This document shows positions 25,419 through 35,440 of a stretch of 64,000 nucleotides of DNA, one piece after another; within the stretch, counting starts at the first letter, position 1; every line of letters starts with the position of its first letter. Below the pieces are notes generated by a model. That model saw only the letters and a program-made list of their open reading frames with translations, was not told the origin of the DNA and did not search any database. The stretch covers positions 124,001 through 188,000 of the forward strand of contig JAEXFN010000038.1 in assembly GCA_023400055.1 (NCBI GenBank), in the 5' to 3' direction. Origin of the DNA: Bacillota bacterium. GTDB taxonomy: Bacteria; Bacillota; UBA4882; UBA8346. The position numbers were made by a program, and so were the translations under genes.

Positions 25419-25455
25419 AACCCCTCACCCGCCGCCTGGATGAGGGGTTTGTTTT
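25419..25455 (+). terminator. Terminator after the CRISPR array
   Basis: AACCCCTCA (25419-25427) pairs with TGAGGGGTT (25441-25449), loop of 13 bases, followed by TGTTTTT. It sits 22 bp beyond the last repeat and probably ends the pre-crRNA. Confidence 0.85.
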
Positions 25456-25687
25456 TGGAAAGGCTCAAATGGGCGATCCAATCCGGTTTGCCGGAACCTA
25501 TTGGCTGGAAATGAACAATACCGGGCGTTCCATCGTCTATCAAAACAAAACCGATAATCTCCGAAAGCGCGGACGGCAAAACCTGAGCCCGCCCGCAAGG
25601 AAAGCTCGGAAAAAGTACTTGGCGAAGGCCGAGAAGACCTCGGGGGGCTGAGCGTGTCTAGCGCGGTCGAGAAAGAGGGATTAAACT

Positions 25688-26353
25688 TTGGCGGAAGTGA
25701 ATCTGAGTTCGAGGAATCTGACCTGGGCGGAGGGGAAAGTCTTCTATCATGAGCGCTGTAGAAACTTGAAACAGCTGGGTCTGGTCTTATGGCTTACCGG
25801 TTTATCCGGCGCCGGCAAAACGACGATCGCGGTGGAAGTGGAAAAGGAACTGATCAAAGCGGGAAGATCGGTCTACCGTTTGGATGGCGACAATATCCGG
25901 CTGGGACTCAATTCGGATTTGGGCTTTTCAGCGGTGGACCGGAATGAGAATATCCGCCGAGTCATCGAAGTGGCCGCATTATTCAAGGATGCCGGATTGA
26001 TAACGCTGGTCTGTCTCATTTCGCCGTTTCGCAAGATGCGCGAGCATGCCCGGAAAAGAATCGGCAGCGACAGCTTTCTGGAGATCTATGTCAAAGCCGA
26101 TTTGGATACTTGCATGGCCCGCGATCCCAAGGGGCTTTACCGGAAAGCCATCCATCACCAGATTCCGGAGTTCACCGGCATTACCTCCCCTTACGAGGAG
26201 CCGGACAATCCCGATTTGGTAATCGATACGGAGCGGCTTTCGATTCCGGAATCCGCGACCCAAATTATTCAAAAAATAGGCCCATTCCTTCAATGTATGT
26301 ATGTGGCAATTAGTTTTTGCGCTTTGGAGAATTACTGCAACCTGTTTGCTTGA
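25688..26353 (+). CDS. cysC: Adenylyl-sulfate (APS) kinase
   Basis: The 221-residue protein phosphorylates adenylyl sulfate to PAPS. It has the P-loop GLSGAGKTT (38-46), the substrate motif YRLDGDNIRLGLNSDLGFS, and CLISPFRKMREHAR. TTG at 25688 stands seven bases after GAGGGA and is the likely start. The last 20 or so residues (CMYVAISFCALENYCNLFA) are hydrophobic and unlike the family end, so a frameshift near 26290 may have changed the C-terminus. No sulfurylase or reductase gene is linked; a stand-alone copy may serve sulfation of polysaccharide rather than sulfate assimilation (inference). Confidence 0.88.
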   Translation: MAEVNLSSRNLTWAEGKVFYHERCRNLKQLGLVLWLTGLSGAGKTTIAVEVEKELIKAGRSVYRLDGDNIRLGLNSDLGFSAVDRNENIRRVIEVAALFKDAGLITLVCLISPFRKMREHARKRIGSDSFLEIYVKADLDTCMARDPKGLYRKAIHHQIPEFTGITSPYEEPDNPDLVIDTERLSIPESATQIIQKIGPFLQCMYVAISFCALENYCNLFA

Positions 26354-26657
26354 CGCAGATGGGGAGTCCGATTTGGAACGGGACGAACCTTGTGAAGGTT
26401 CAAAAATATCAATGTCAATCCGTCAAAGCGGCATGGGTTTCAACTTATATGGCTTTATGCAAGCGAGGTTTACGAGATAATCGTAAGCCTCTTTTTGCGC
26501 CCAGGAGTGGGAAATTAAATAGAGGAATGAAATGGGATGTAGCGAAATAATCGTCGATATTAAAATTCATCTAAGATTAACAGATATTTGATTAATTCGT
26601 AATATCGATAAATATTTTTCGATGAGGCGTGCAATTCAAAAAAGGAAGTTTATGGGT
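26354..26657. other. Intergenic stretch between cysC and the histidine kinase gene
   Basis: This holds the terminator at 26465-26496 and then an AT-rich stretch that is the likely promoter region of the two-component operon. I see no gene. Confidence 0.5.
26465..26496 (+). terminator. Intrinsic terminator downstream of cysC
   Basis: GAGGTTTACGA (26465-26475) pairs with TCGTAAGCCTC (26481-26491) with one mismatch, followed by TTTTT. Confidence 0.8.
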
Positions 26658-28421
26658 ATGGAGAAGTTATCGAGTCTATTTTCTCCTCGTCGGCTGATAT
26701 TTAAGATCGTCTTCATTTTCTGCGTCGTTTCCGTCTGCGCCAACATCATCATGAGCCTATTTTTTTACAAGAGTTCCTCCACGATCATCAACAACAACAA
26801 TGCGGCGTTCACAAACTCTTATGCCAAATCGGTGAGCGAGTGCGTGGACTCATACATCCTGGAAATCGACAAAGAGGCCAAGATAATTCTGGGAAACGCC
26901 CAGATCCAAAATATTGTCTTTCGGATGAACCAGCCGGACTACACGAAGCTCCAGATGGTCAACGATTTGCAGACGATCAAAAAGACGATCTGGAGTTTCA
27001 CCTCATTCCGGGATGGCACCAACATTACGCTGGTCGACAAGGACGGCAGTCTGATCAACCCGGCGACCATCTATTACGCGACATACAATCTTAATATGCT
27101 TGAAGACGCCTACGTCCGAGATAATTTGGCGGCGCTCGCCAAGGGGGATTTCCTGCTGGTGCCGCCTTACCGGACCAAATTCACTTTTTATGGCGACAAG
27201 CCTGCCTTCATGCTGGTCCGCAGTTTGAACGATTTGGAGACGGGCGTCACGCTGGCCTACCTTATGATCATCTTTGATACCGATGCAATATACGCCAAGC
27301 TGATGGAGAACGCGCTAAAAGGCGCCAAGGTAGACTTGATCGACAGCAACGGCTATATCGTAATGAGCTTGGAACGCAGCCGGATCGGTAAAAAGGCCGC
27401 GTACACCCCGGACAATGAAAGAACGGCCTCTTTCCGCTCCAGTATCACCGGGTTTACTTCCCATATCAGCATACCGGACAGTTATCTGAATAATCCGCTC
27501 CGCTCCGTGCTGAGTTTCCTGTTTCCGCTGTCGCTCATCGTGATTTTAGGGTCGTTTATCATTGCCGCCTTTATGTTCTCCAATGTATTAAAACCAATTG
27601 AGCGTCTCATAGCCGCCATGAAGCGGGTCGACCAAGGCAACTTGGACATCAATCTGAAGGAAAAGCCCAATTCGATAGAGGTGGAAACGCTTTTCAACAA
27701 TTTCAACCATATGTTCGTGGAGATCCGGAATCTGACCCAAACCGTCATCGATGAAAAACTCTTATACAAAAACGCCCAGATGGCCGCGCTTCAATACCAA
27801 ATCAATCCGCATTTCCTTTACAACACGCTGCAGACGATGGAGGCGATCGGTCAGGTCAACCGGGTTCAGGAGATACAGGTCATGGCCAAGTCGCTCGGCA
27901 ATCTGTTCCGCTACAACATTAAGGGCTCCAATGTCGTAAGCTTGTCGGAAGAACTCGAACAGGTGGAAACCTACCTAAAGATCGAAAAGATCCGCTTCCG
28001 AAACCGGCTGGATTATCAAGTGGTCTCGACCGATGAAGCGCGGCAATGCCGGATCCTCAAGTTTATCCTCCAGCCGATCGTGGAAAATTGTATTGTGCAC
28101 GGTATGAAGGGGTATAAAAACGGCGGACACATAGCGCTTGAAACGTATGTCGAGGAAGGCGTGCTTATCATCAAGGTTTACAACAGCGGAGCGCCGATCG
28201 GCGCGGAACGGCTGGCGAGCTTAAACGGGAGTCTAAATGAGATATCCCGAAACGGAACTCCGCTGAAGATCTCCGATGCCATTGGACTCATCAACGTACA
28301 CAGCAGGCTGATCAACAGCTTCGGCAATAAATATGGAGTAAGCATCGAGTATTCGGATGAGCGCGGTACCTGCGTCCGGCTTACAATCCCCGCTGATATG
28401 GGAGTGATGGAAAATGTATAA
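26658..28421 (+). CDS. YesM-type sensor histidine kinase
   Basis: The 587-residue kinase has a membrane helix near residues 10-32, a large extracytoplasmic sensor region, a second helix near 280-305 (FLFPLSLIVILGSFIIAAFMF), a HAMP domain, the phospho-acceptor box YQINPHFLYNTLQTMEAIG, and an ATPase domain with N-box LQPIVENCIVHGM. The G1 box is unusual (VYNSGAPIG in place of DNGxG), while G2 (AIGLINVHSRL) is normal. It senses an extracellular carbohydrate and phosphorylates the AraC-type regulator whose gene overlaps its stop by 8 bp. ATG 26658 is nine bases from GGAAG; ATG 26652 and 26622 are alternatives. Confidence 0.93.
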   Translation: MEKLSSLFSPRRLIFKIVFIFCVVSVCANIIMSLFFYKSSSTIINNNNAAFTNSYAKSVSECVDSYILEIDKEAKIILGNAQIQNIVFRMNQPDYTKLQMVNDLQTIKKTIWSFTSFRDGTNITLVDKDGSLINPATIYYATYNLNMLEDAYVRDNLAALAKGDFLLVPPYRTKFTFYGDKPAFMLVRSLNDLETGVTLAYLMIIFDTDAIYAKLMENALKGAKVDLIDSNGYIVMSLERSRIGKKAAYTPDNERTASFRSSITGFTSHISIPDSYLNNPLRSVLSFLFPLSLIVILGSFIIAAFMFSNVLKPIERLIAAMKRVDQGNLDINLKEKPNSIEVETLFNNFNHMFVEIRNLTQTVIDEKLLYKNAQMAALQYQINPHFLYNTLQTMEAIGQVNRVQEIQVMAKSLGNLFRYNIKGSNVVSLSEELEQVETYLKIEKIRFRNRLDYQVVSTDEARQCRILKFILQPIVENCIVHGMKGYKNGGHIALETYVEEGVLIIKVYNSGAPIGAERLASLNGSLNEISRNGTPLKISDAIGLINVHSRLINSFGNKYGVSIEYSDERGTCVRLTIPADMGVMENV

Positions 28422-29949
28422 GATCCTCCTGGTGGACGACGAAGAATGGATCCGCGAGAGTACCAAAAACAAGCTGGAGATGGGCGGCTTTGATCCCTCA
28501 TGCATCCGTGAGGCGTCAGACGGCAACGAAGCGCTCCAAATCATTGAAAAAGAACCGCAGGACATCGTCATCTGCGATATCCGCATGGAGGAGATGGACG
28601 GACTTGAGCTTTGTAAAGTGCTCTCGCAGCGGTATCCGGCTATCGGGAAGATCATTGTCAGCGGTTACAGCGAATTCGATTATGCGACAAAGGTAATGCA
28701 CGAAGGCGTTACCAGTTATCTTTTGAAGCCCATCGATGGATATGAGCTGTTGAACGCGGTCAAAGACTGCATCCAGAAGATCGAGAATGCCAAGAAGAGC
28801 TCGGATATCCAGGCCGGCATTCGGGAGAAGATCTATGATATAAGCGAAAGCTACCAATATTACCTGAGCAATCCCAGCCGGATTAAGCAGATGATGAAGG
28901 CCTATAACGAGTCTTTCGGAGCATTCGCCTGTTGCCACGTTTATATGGGGATGGATAATTGCGTTACAGCGGGCGAAGCCATCGCGCTCATGCTCTCGTC
29001 GGCGTCCGGCTTTACCTTCGGTGAGGATTTCTTCATCATCAAATGCGAAACCCTGGAGTACTCGATGCTCTTTTGGCAGCCAGGCAACGAGGAACTCTCC
29101 GAAACTGAAAGCCGACCGAGGGCGATCGCCCAAAGGCTGCATGAAGCGTTCCGCCAAAAAGAAGTTTACGGAACTTCCATTGGCGTTGCCGCTTCGGAAA
29201 GGGACCCGTTGCGCTGCATCGCTGCGGCCCGCTTTGTCATGAAACACCGGGTGCTTCTTCCGGAAGCAGCAGTGCTTACCCAGGAGATGACCAAGCAATT
29301 CAGCGGAGCTTATCATCCGCAGCACCAGTTGGTCGCCAGGTACCGGTACGCCATGGAGTCCGGGAATTACCGCGAGGTCTGTGAAGTGCTCAAAGTCATG
29401 CAGGACGAGGTCATAGCGACCATACCCTCATTGAAAGGGCTTTCCGCCTTCTATCGGATGCTGACCGAGCAGATCGTCAACAACGAGGAACTTCCAAACG
29501 GTTGGGATGCGGACCAGGAAGAGCGGATTAAACCGCTCTGGCGATACCATGATATCCGCGACATGTTCAACGGGGTACGCGATATGTGTCTTTCCAAGAT
29601 CAATAAGACCTTTTTGGGGAACGGCGATATGAGAAAGGTCATCGCCCACCGGGTCAAAGATTATATCGACAGTAACTACTACCGGGAAATATCCCTTGAA
29701 AAGCTTGCGGAAGACTATTATATCTCTCCGGCGTATCTCAGCTTGATTTTTAAGGAAACCATCGGGATCAATTTCCTGGATTATCTGCTCAAAATACGAA
29801 TCCGCAATGCCAAGGAGCTGCTTTCATTGAAGAAATATAAGATTAAAATCGTAGCCGAAATGAGCGGCTTCAACGACCAGCATTATTTTAGCAGAGTTTT
29901 TAAAAAAGCAGCGGGCCTGACCCCGAAGGAATATGTGGATAGTATCTGA
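28414..29949 (+). CDS. YesN-type response regulator with AraC-family DNA-binding domain
   Basis: The 511-residue regulator starts with a receiver domain (ILLVDDEEWIRE; phospho-acceptor Asp in DIVICDIRMEEMDG, about residue 54; Lys in YLLKPIDGYEL), has a long linker domain, and ends with two AraC-type HTH motifs (SLEKLAEDYYISPAYLSLIF and YKIKIVAEMSGFNDQHYFSR). It probably activates the transporter and beta-galactosidase genes that follow, whose promoter has a good -10 but poor -35. Translation is coupled to the kinase gene by overlap. Confidence 0.94.
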   Translation: MYKILLVDDEEWIRESTKNKLEMGGFDPSCIREASDGNEALQIIEKEPQDIVICDIRMEEMDGLELCKVLSQRYPAIGKIIVSGYSEFDYATKVMHEGVTSYLLKPIDGYELLNAVKDCIQKIENAKKSSDIQAGIREKIYDISESYQYYLSNPSRIKQMMKAYNESFGAFACCHVYMGMDNCVTAGEAIALMLSSASGFTFGEDFFIIKCETLEYSMLFWQPGNEELSETESRPRAIAQRLHEAFRQKEVYGTSIGVAASERDPLRCIAAARFVMKHRVLLPEAAVLTQEMTKQFSGAYHPQHQLVARYRYAMESGNYREVCEVLKVMQDEVIATIPSLKGLSAFYRMLTEQIVNNEELPNGWDADQEERIKPLWRYHDIRDMFNGVRDMCLSKINKTFLGNGDMRKVIAHRVKDYIDSNYYREISLEKLAEDYYISPAYLSLIFKETIGINFLDYLLKIRIRNAKELLSLKKYKIKIVAEMSGFNDQHYFSRVFKKAAGLTPKEYVDSI

Positions 29950-30077
29950 AACTATCCACTTTTTTTTTAAAGAATATCCACCAAACGGTTCGAAACGTTA
30001 CAGTTCCATTTCATCCCCATAAAATAATGCAAAGATCTATCCATGCCGCTCCATTTATGGGCGGTTTGGTTCGATGC

Positions 30078-30083
30078 TATAAT
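30078..30083 (+). promoter_or_regulatory. -10 element of an activator-dependent promoter
   Basis: A perfect TATAAT lies 42 bp before the binding-protein ATG, but no TTGACA-like -35 is found 16-18 bp upstream. Such promoters usually need an activator, here presumably the YesN-type regulator encoded upstream. Confidence 0.5.
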
Positions 30084-30124
30084 TCAACTGCAGCTTACAA
30101 TAAATATTAAAGGGAGGTCGTCCA

Positions 30125-31438
30125 ATGAGAAAGCTGGTTCAGATTCTTATCGTGCTACTGGTTTTGGCGGTGTTTACCGGATGGGTTGCGGCGGAAAGCC
30201 AACGGGTGGTTCTGTCCCTGGCAACGAGCGACGCGACAGGCTACAAAGTGCTGAACGATATCGCGGCGCAGTATCAGAAGGATCATCCCAATGTATCCCT
30301 GGAAATAACCGTTTTGCCCGGCGGAGTGGCGGGCTTTAATACGGCGATGGCGTCGAAATTCGTGGCCAACGACGCCCCCGACCTTTTTATTTATCAGTGG
30401 GGATCTCAGATCACGGAATATGCGCGGGGCGGACATCTGATGGATCTTACCGACATCGGCATCAAAGATTCCTTGAAGCCTATCAATCGGGCTTATAATC
30501 AATACAACCGCAAGATTTACGCCTACCCGCTGATCCAACAGCTGTGGGGTGTGATGTACAATTCGTCCATCGGCGAAAAAGCCGGCATCACCGAACTGCC
30601 CAAGACAATGGCGGAATTCACGGCGGATATGGACAAGATTAAGGCCAAAGGACAGAAATATCCGTTCATTGTTCCGGCGAAGGATGGTTCCGGGGCCTGT
30701 GGATTCATCTGGTGTTATGAGCACCAGATCATCTCTGGCAAGAATCCGGCTTGGTATTATCAGGTTGTCACCGGCAAAAAATCATGGAATTGTCCGGAAT
30801 GGAAACGGATGCTTTCCATTTACTCCAACTTGCTCAAGAATTATTCGAGCCCGGACTACCTCGGATTGGATGTCGACGGCGCCAATCAGCGTTTTGCAAG
30901 CGGCCAAGGCGCCTTCTATGTCGCGAGCCCCAGCGTGGTATCGACGATTTTAACCTTAAACCCCAGCCTTAAGGGGAAGATCCTCTATATCCCGTTCCCG
31001 GTTTATACCAGAGCGTCGGATTATGCCACGGTGGGTGATTTCGACCATGCCATCTCGATCTGGTCGAAAACGAAGCATCCCAAAGAGGCCTTGGGCCTGT
31101 ACAAAGAATTTTTCAAGGCTGCCAATAACATCAAATATGCCACGGCCGAAAATTCCGTATCGACGGTCAAGAATACGCCGTCCACCAGCTTGGACCCGTC
31201 TCTGGTCAACCAGGCTCCGCTGCTTGAGGCGGGCAAATATGTCGGATTCGCGGAGCGCCAGTGGGTCCCCGGCATCAAAGAGATCATGAAAACCAACATT
31301 CAGCAATGGATGGCCGGCCAGGACGTCGACGCGACCCTCAATAGCATTCAAAAAGACGATCAGCGGCTTTTAAACGCCAATCCGCAGTTTGTTAAAGATT
31401 TTAAATACAACTATACCCATTCGGTGGGTCAAAAGTGA
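30125..31438 (+). CDS. CUT1 ABC transporter sugar-binding protein
   Basis: This 437-residue protein has a cleavable signal peptide (ILIVLLVLAVFTGWVAA-ES) without a lipobox cysteine and a family 1 solute-binding fold (YQKDHPNVSLEITVLPGG, DLFIYQWGSQITEYARGGHLMDLT, YAYPLIQQLWGVMYN). It probably binds a galactoside, because a GH42 beta-galactosidase gene closes the operon. AGGGAGGTCGTCC precedes the ATG. A hairpin follows the stop codon before the permease genes. Confidence 0.93.
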   Translation: MRKLVQILIVLLVLAVFTGWVAAESQRVVLSLATSDATGYKVLNDIAAQYQKDHPNVSLEITVLPGGVAGFNTAMASKFVANDAPDLFIYQWGSQITEYARGGHLMDLTDIGIKDSLKPINRAYNQYNRKIYAYPLIQQLWGVMYNSSIGEKAGITELPKTMAEFTADMDKIKAKGQKYPFIVPAKDGSGACGFIWCYEHQIISGKNPAWYYQVVTGKKSWNCPEWKRMLSIYSNLLKNYSSPDYLGLDVDGANQRFASGQGAFYVASPSVVSTILTLNPSLKGKILYIPFPVYTRASDYATVGDFDHAISIWSKTKHPKEALGLYKEFFKAANNIKYATAENSVSTVKNTPSTSLDPSLVNQAPLLEAGKYVGFAERQWVPGIKEIMKTNIQQWMAGQDVDATLNSIQKDDQRLLNANPQFVKDFKYNYTHSVGQK

Positions 31439-31451
31439 TCGTTTCGGCGGG

Positions 31452-31492
31452 GCAAAAAGGGGTAGGGTCTCATTCTCCCCATCCCTTTTTGC
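31452..31492 (+). terminator. Intercistronic hairpin / partial terminator
   Basis: GCAAAAAGGGG.AGGG pairs with CCC.ATCCCTTTTTGC, 13 bp after the binding-protein stop. The T-run is part of the stem, so termination is probably partial, giving more binding protein than permease. Confidence 0.6.
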
Positions 31493-31516
31493 TTTAATCG
31501 GGATAAAAAATGAAGT

Positions 31517-32431
31517 GTGGTGCTGTCGATGATCGCAAAAAGCCGCATGCGGGGAAGCTATTCGCATTGGGACTTCACGCAGCTGATCTTGATGTTTTTG
31601 CCCATGTTTGTGGCATATCTGATTTTTACCGTGTATCCGGTCGTTCAAGGCATATTCTACAGCTTCACGGACTGGAACGGCTTTGCTTCAAACTTTCATA
31701 TGATCGGGCTCGACAATTACAAGACGCTTTTTACCGATTACGCCACGATCATCCCCATGAAGAACACTTTCATCTATGCTTTTCTGGTAACGATCATTCA
31801 AAATGCCATTGCCCTTTTGGCGGCGGTGGTTATCAACCGTGAACTTCACACCAAAAATTTGCTCCGGACGCTGCTTTTTATTCCCGTAGTGCTCAGCCCG
31901 TTGATAGTCGGCTATATCTGGAGCTATCTTTTTACCGACCCCATCGAGTCCGTCGGCAGGTTGCTGCACATTGATGCCTTGGCGTACAACATTCTGGGCA
32001 ACGCGGCGGCGGCATTGTATGTCGGGGTGTTGGTTTCGGTCTGGAAGAGCCTCGGATATACGATGATCATTTATATTGCCGCATTGCAGGGGATCTCCAG
32101 GGAAGTCTACGAGGCGTCGTACATCGACGGTGCCGCCGGATTCAAGAAATTTCGCTATATAACTTTTCCGCTGATTGCCCCGGCTTTCACCATCAATATG
32201 GTGCTGGTCATGGAAAGCGCCTTCAAGCAATTTGATCTCATGTTTGCGCTTACCGGGGGTGGGCCCGGCAATTCCAGCCAACTGATCTCCCTGACGATCT
32301 ACAATGAATCCTTTCAGTTTTACAGAGCGGGGTATGGCACGACCATGGGCGTGATCCTTTTTATCATCATTGTCCTGCTCTCCCTCGGCGAGCTCAGTTG
32401 GTTCCGAAGGAGGGAAGAGAACATTGTCTAG
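31517..32431 (+). CDS. CUT1 sugar ABC transporter permease
   Basis: The 304-residue MalF-like permease has six membrane segments, FYSFTDWNGF near the first loop and the EAA loop YEASYIDGAAGFKKFRYITF. The frame begins at GTG 31517 and an ATG follows at 31529; the ribosome binding site is weak for both, so the exact start is uncertain. It overlaps the next permease gene by 8 bp. Confidence 0.9.
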   Translation: MVLSMIAKSRMRGSYSHWDFTQLILMFLPMFVAYLIFTVYPVVQGIFYSFTDWNGFASNFHMIGLDNYKTLFTDYATIIPMKNTFIYAFLVTIIQNAIALLAAVVINRELHTKNLLRTLLFIPVVLSPLIVGYIWSYLFTDPIESVGRLLHIDALAYNILGNAAAALYVGVLVSVWKSLGYTMIIYIAALQGISREVYEASYIDGAAGFKKFRYITFPLIAPAFTINMVLVMESAFKQFDLMFALTGGGPGNSSQLISLTIYNESFQFYRAGYGTTMGVILFIIIVLLSLGELSWFRRREENIV

Positions 32432-33308
32432 CGCGACCACCACCAAGTTCAGCGGGCCGACCGCCATGAATCATGCTTTTTTCTGGCGCCGGAAAGCGCC
32501 CAAGCTCCTTTTCGAGTTCATCTTGCTCGTCTTGACTTTGGTTTATCTTTATCCCTTTTACGCGGTCATTGTTTTGGCGATTAAAACGCCCCAGCAGATG
32601 CTGATGGCACCGATGGCGCTGCCGAAAACCTTAGAAATGGCCAATTTCACCACGGCCTGGCAACTGACTAACTTCCCAAGGGCCTTCTTCAACACGCTTT
32701 TCATCACTGTGGTCAGTGTGGTGCTGATCATCGCCGTTACCGGGATGGGTACTTTCACCCTTGTAAAAGTCAGAAATAAGCTCAGCACCTTCATGTATTA
32801 TTTTCTGATCTGCGGTCTGATGATTCCTTTTTATCTTTCCTTAAGTCCCTCGGTCAAGCTCATGTCCGATTTTCATCTGATGAACAACATCGTCGGACTC
32901 TCCATTTCATACGTGGGGCGGAATGTGGCTTTTGCTGTCTTTCTGTTCATGGGGTTTATGCGGACCATTCCGGATGAGATATCGGAATCGGCGACCATGG
33001 ACGGTTGCCGTCCGTTCAAATTATATTGGTTGATCTACTTTCCAATGTTGAAGAGCGTAGTTAACACGCTCGCCATCCTGGACGCTCTGGCGATCTGGAA
33101 CGATTTCCTTTTCCCGCTCTTGATCCTGCAATCAAAGAAGTACCAAACCCTCACGCTGGTCCAGTATATTTTCAGAAGTGAGGAGAACACCCAGTGGAAT
33201 CTTATTTTCGCCTCATATATTCTTTCCATGGTCCCCCTGCTCATCTTTTATTTTGCTCTTCAAAAGAACATTGTCGAGGGTATCACGGCGGGGGCAGTCA
33301 AGGGATAG
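32424..33308 (+). CDS. CUT1 sugar ABC transporter permease
   Basis: The 294-residue MalG-like permease has six helices and the loop ESATMDGCRPFKLYWLIYFP. TTG at 32424 stands nine bases after AGGAGGG and is the likely start, overlapping the upstream stop; the frame is open from 32370, but that part lies inside the previous gene. It forms a pair with the 31517 product. No ATPase gene is linked. Confidence 0.9.
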   Translation: MSSATTTKFSGPTAMNHAFFWRRKAPKLLFEFILLVLTLVYLYPFYAVIVLAIKTPQQMLMAPMALPKTLEMANFTTAWQLTNFPRAFFNTLFITVVSVVLIIAVTGMGTFTLVKVRNKLSTFMYYFLICGLMIPFYLSLSPSVKLMSDFHLMNNIVGLSISYVGRNVAFAVFLFMGFMRTIPDEISESATMDGCRPFKLYWLIYFPMLKSVVNTLAILDALAIWNDFLFPLLILQSKKYQTLTLVQYIFRSEENTQWNLIFASYILSMVPLLIFYFALQKNIVEGITAGAVKG

Positions 33309-33343
33309 CGTTTTAAAAATCGATTTAAGGAGGAAAATTCGCT

Positions 33344-35428
33344 ATGACAGACCAACGGCCGATCAAATTTGGCGCGGTATATTTCAGACGCTCGTCACCG
33401 CCCGAACGGGACTGGGAGCGGGATTATGCGAGAGCGGCCGAGGATGGCATGACCAGCTTCCGCCACTGGTTCAGCTGGAGCGCGATCGAGATTGAGCCCG
33501 GCGTTTTCAACTGGGAACCCTATGATCGCCATCTCGAACTCGCCGCCAAATATGGGATCGAAACCGTCATCGCCGAGATGAGCGAGCATGCTCCGGAATG
33601 GTTTTATGCGAAATATGCTCAGGCGCGGCGGGAAAACCGCAGCGGCAAGATCCGGACCAATGACATGAATCATAGCTGTGTCGTGGGAGGGTCCCATACC
33701 ATGTGCATGGACAATGCAGTCGTCCGGGAGGGTGTCGCTCGTTTCCTGACTGAACTCGGCAGGCATTACCGGGATATGCCCGGTCTCTACGGCTATGACA
33801 TCTGGAACGAATGCTCGCTGTACTCGCCCGAAAACATCTGTTTCTGCGGCGCCACCCAGGAACAGTTCCGCGAATGGCTCAAGCGGAAATACGGCGATCT
33901 GCAGACCCTTAACCGGGCTTGGTTCAGGTTTAGTTATACCAGCTGGGATCAGGTCCAGCTTCCAAGGTTCAAGGGCGCCTATCCCGAGTTTTTCGACGCG
34001 ATCGCCTTTCAGAACGATATGCAGGATCAATGGCTGAGCTTCCGTGTCAGTGCGTTGCGGGCGGCCGATCCGAACCACTTGATGATCGCCCATGGCAACG
34101 CCAAGGCGCACAGCGATATCGCGCCTTCATGCGGCGACGACTGGCGCTACTCAAAGGATGTCGACCTATACGGCTATACCTTCTGGTATGCCAACAACTG
34201 CCACACCATGATGGGCGGGGATATGATCCGCTCGGCGTCGCGCGGCAAATCATTCTGGCGGGCCGAAGCGGTCGGCGACAGTGATTGGAACGAACGGAAC
34301 GATAAAACCGAACCGCTGCTGATCAAAGATGTAATGTCCGTACCCGAGAACATAAGACTGGATGCCATGATGAGCTTTGTCTGCGGCGCCACCGGCTTCC
34401 TGAATCCGCGTTATCGTCCGCTGCTCGACGGGAACCTTTTTCATTCGTATGGCTGGTACGGACCGGACGGCTCGCGGACAGCCCGTTCGAACATGGCCGC
34501 GGAGATCGCCAAATGGTGCAATGCCCAATCCCAACGGGCTTTATGGGAGGCGAAGCCGGTCCAGGGCGAGATCGGCCTATTATTGCTCGAAGATTCCCAG
34601 GCCCTTTGTTACGCGCTTCACGGTGACAGCGATATCTACGCTTCATGCCTGAAAGGGGCCTATCAGGCATTTATCGATTCAAACATTCAAAGCGACATCA
34701 TCCGGCTGAGCCAGATTGACGAATATGATCTGATCTATGTCCCGTATCCCGTCGCCATCTCGGACCAAGCCGTAGCGAAACTTCAAGGTTGGGTCGAGCG
34801 TGGCGGCACCTTGATCAGCGAGGGTTGCTTCGGCTATTTCGACGATCGCGGCCATGCCGTTGAATGGCAGCCCAACCGGGGCTTCGGCGAAGTTTTCGGC
34901 TGCCTGCAAAAGGCGGTGCATTTGGGCCCGGATATCAATAAAGAGCTTACGCTCTTCTCCGATAAAGGCGAGATCCGGGGCGGAGTTTACCGGCAGAGCT
35001 ATGAGGCGACAACTGGCCGGGTGCTCGGCAGTTTCGGAGATGGTGAGACTGCGGTGGTGGAAAACGGATTCGGCCGCGGCAAGGCCCGCATCATCGGATC
35101 GATGCTGGGGTATGGCTACTACAAAAACCCGGATGAGCAGACGCGAAGATGGTTCGCCTCACTGCTGGCTTGCGCGGGCAAGCAGCCGATGCTCCGGGCC
35201 GATACCAATTCGGGCATTGTCGCCCGGCTTTGGCGGAACGGCTGCGAGACTTTTCTTTGGGTCCTAAATATGACCGAGCATAAACAGACGGCCGAGATCG
35301 TCGTCAATTCCGAACTCCTTAAGGTTGGATGCTGCGAGGTTTTCAGAGGCCAACCCGGCAGTTTCACCGGCAATACGGTCACGGTAGAGGTCGAGAACAG
35401 GGACGCCGCGGTAGTAAGGATAGCTTGA
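33344..35428 (+). CDS. Beta-galactosidase, glycoside hydrolase family 42
   Basis: The 694-residue enzyme has the GH42 A domain with acid/base Glu156 in YDIWNECS and the likely nucleophile Glu308 in FWRAEAVGD, then the trimerisation-type B domain (LIYVPYPVAISDQAVAKLQGWVERGGTLISEG) and a small C-terminal beta domain. No signal peptide is present, so it acts on imported galactosides or arabinogalactan pieces in the cytoplasm. The length fits the family. AAGGAGGAAAATTCGCT precedes the ATG, 35 bp after the permease gene. Galactose released here could feed the hexitol/tagatose genes downstream. Confidence 0.94.
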   Translation: MTDQRPIKFGAVYFRRSSPPERDWERDYARAAEDGMTSFRHWFSWSAIEIEPGVFNWEPYDRHLELAAKYGIETVIAEMSEHAPEWFYAKYAQARRENRSGKIRTNDMNHSCVVGGSHTMCMDNAVVREGVARFLTELGRHYRDMPGLYGYDIWNECSLYSPENICFCGATQEQFREWLKRKYGDLQTLNRAWFRFSYTSWDQVQLPRFKGAYPEFFDAIAFQNDMQDQWLSFRVSALRAADPNHLMIAHGNAKAHSDIAPSCGDDWRYSKDVDLYGYTFWYANNCHTMMGGDMIRSASRGKSFWRAEAVGDSDWNERNDKTEPLLIKDVMSVPENIRLDAMMSFVCGATGFLNPRYRPLLDGNLFHSYGWYGPDGSRTARSNMAAEIAKWCNAQSQRALWEAKPVQGEIGLLLLEDSQALCYALHGDSDIYASCLKGAYQAFIDSNIQSDIIRLSQIDEYDLIYVPYPVAISDQAVAKLQGWVERGGTLISEGCFGYFDDRGHAVEWQPNRGFGEVFGCLQKAVHLGPDINKELTLFSDKGEIRGGVYRQSYEATTGRVLGSFGDGETAVVENGFGRGKARIIGSMLGYGYYKNPDEQTRRWFASLLACAGKQPMLRADTNSGIVARLWRNGCETFLWVLNMTEHKQTAEIVVNSELLKVGCCEVFRGQPGSFTGNTVTVEVENRDAAVVRIA

Positions 35429-35440
35429 ACTAAAGCAATG

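Noticed and set aside
25469..25651. 60-residue frame between the CRISPR terminator and cysC
   Set aside because: Possible gene scrap (YWLEMNNTGRSIVYQNKT), but no family or ribosome binding site could be shown.
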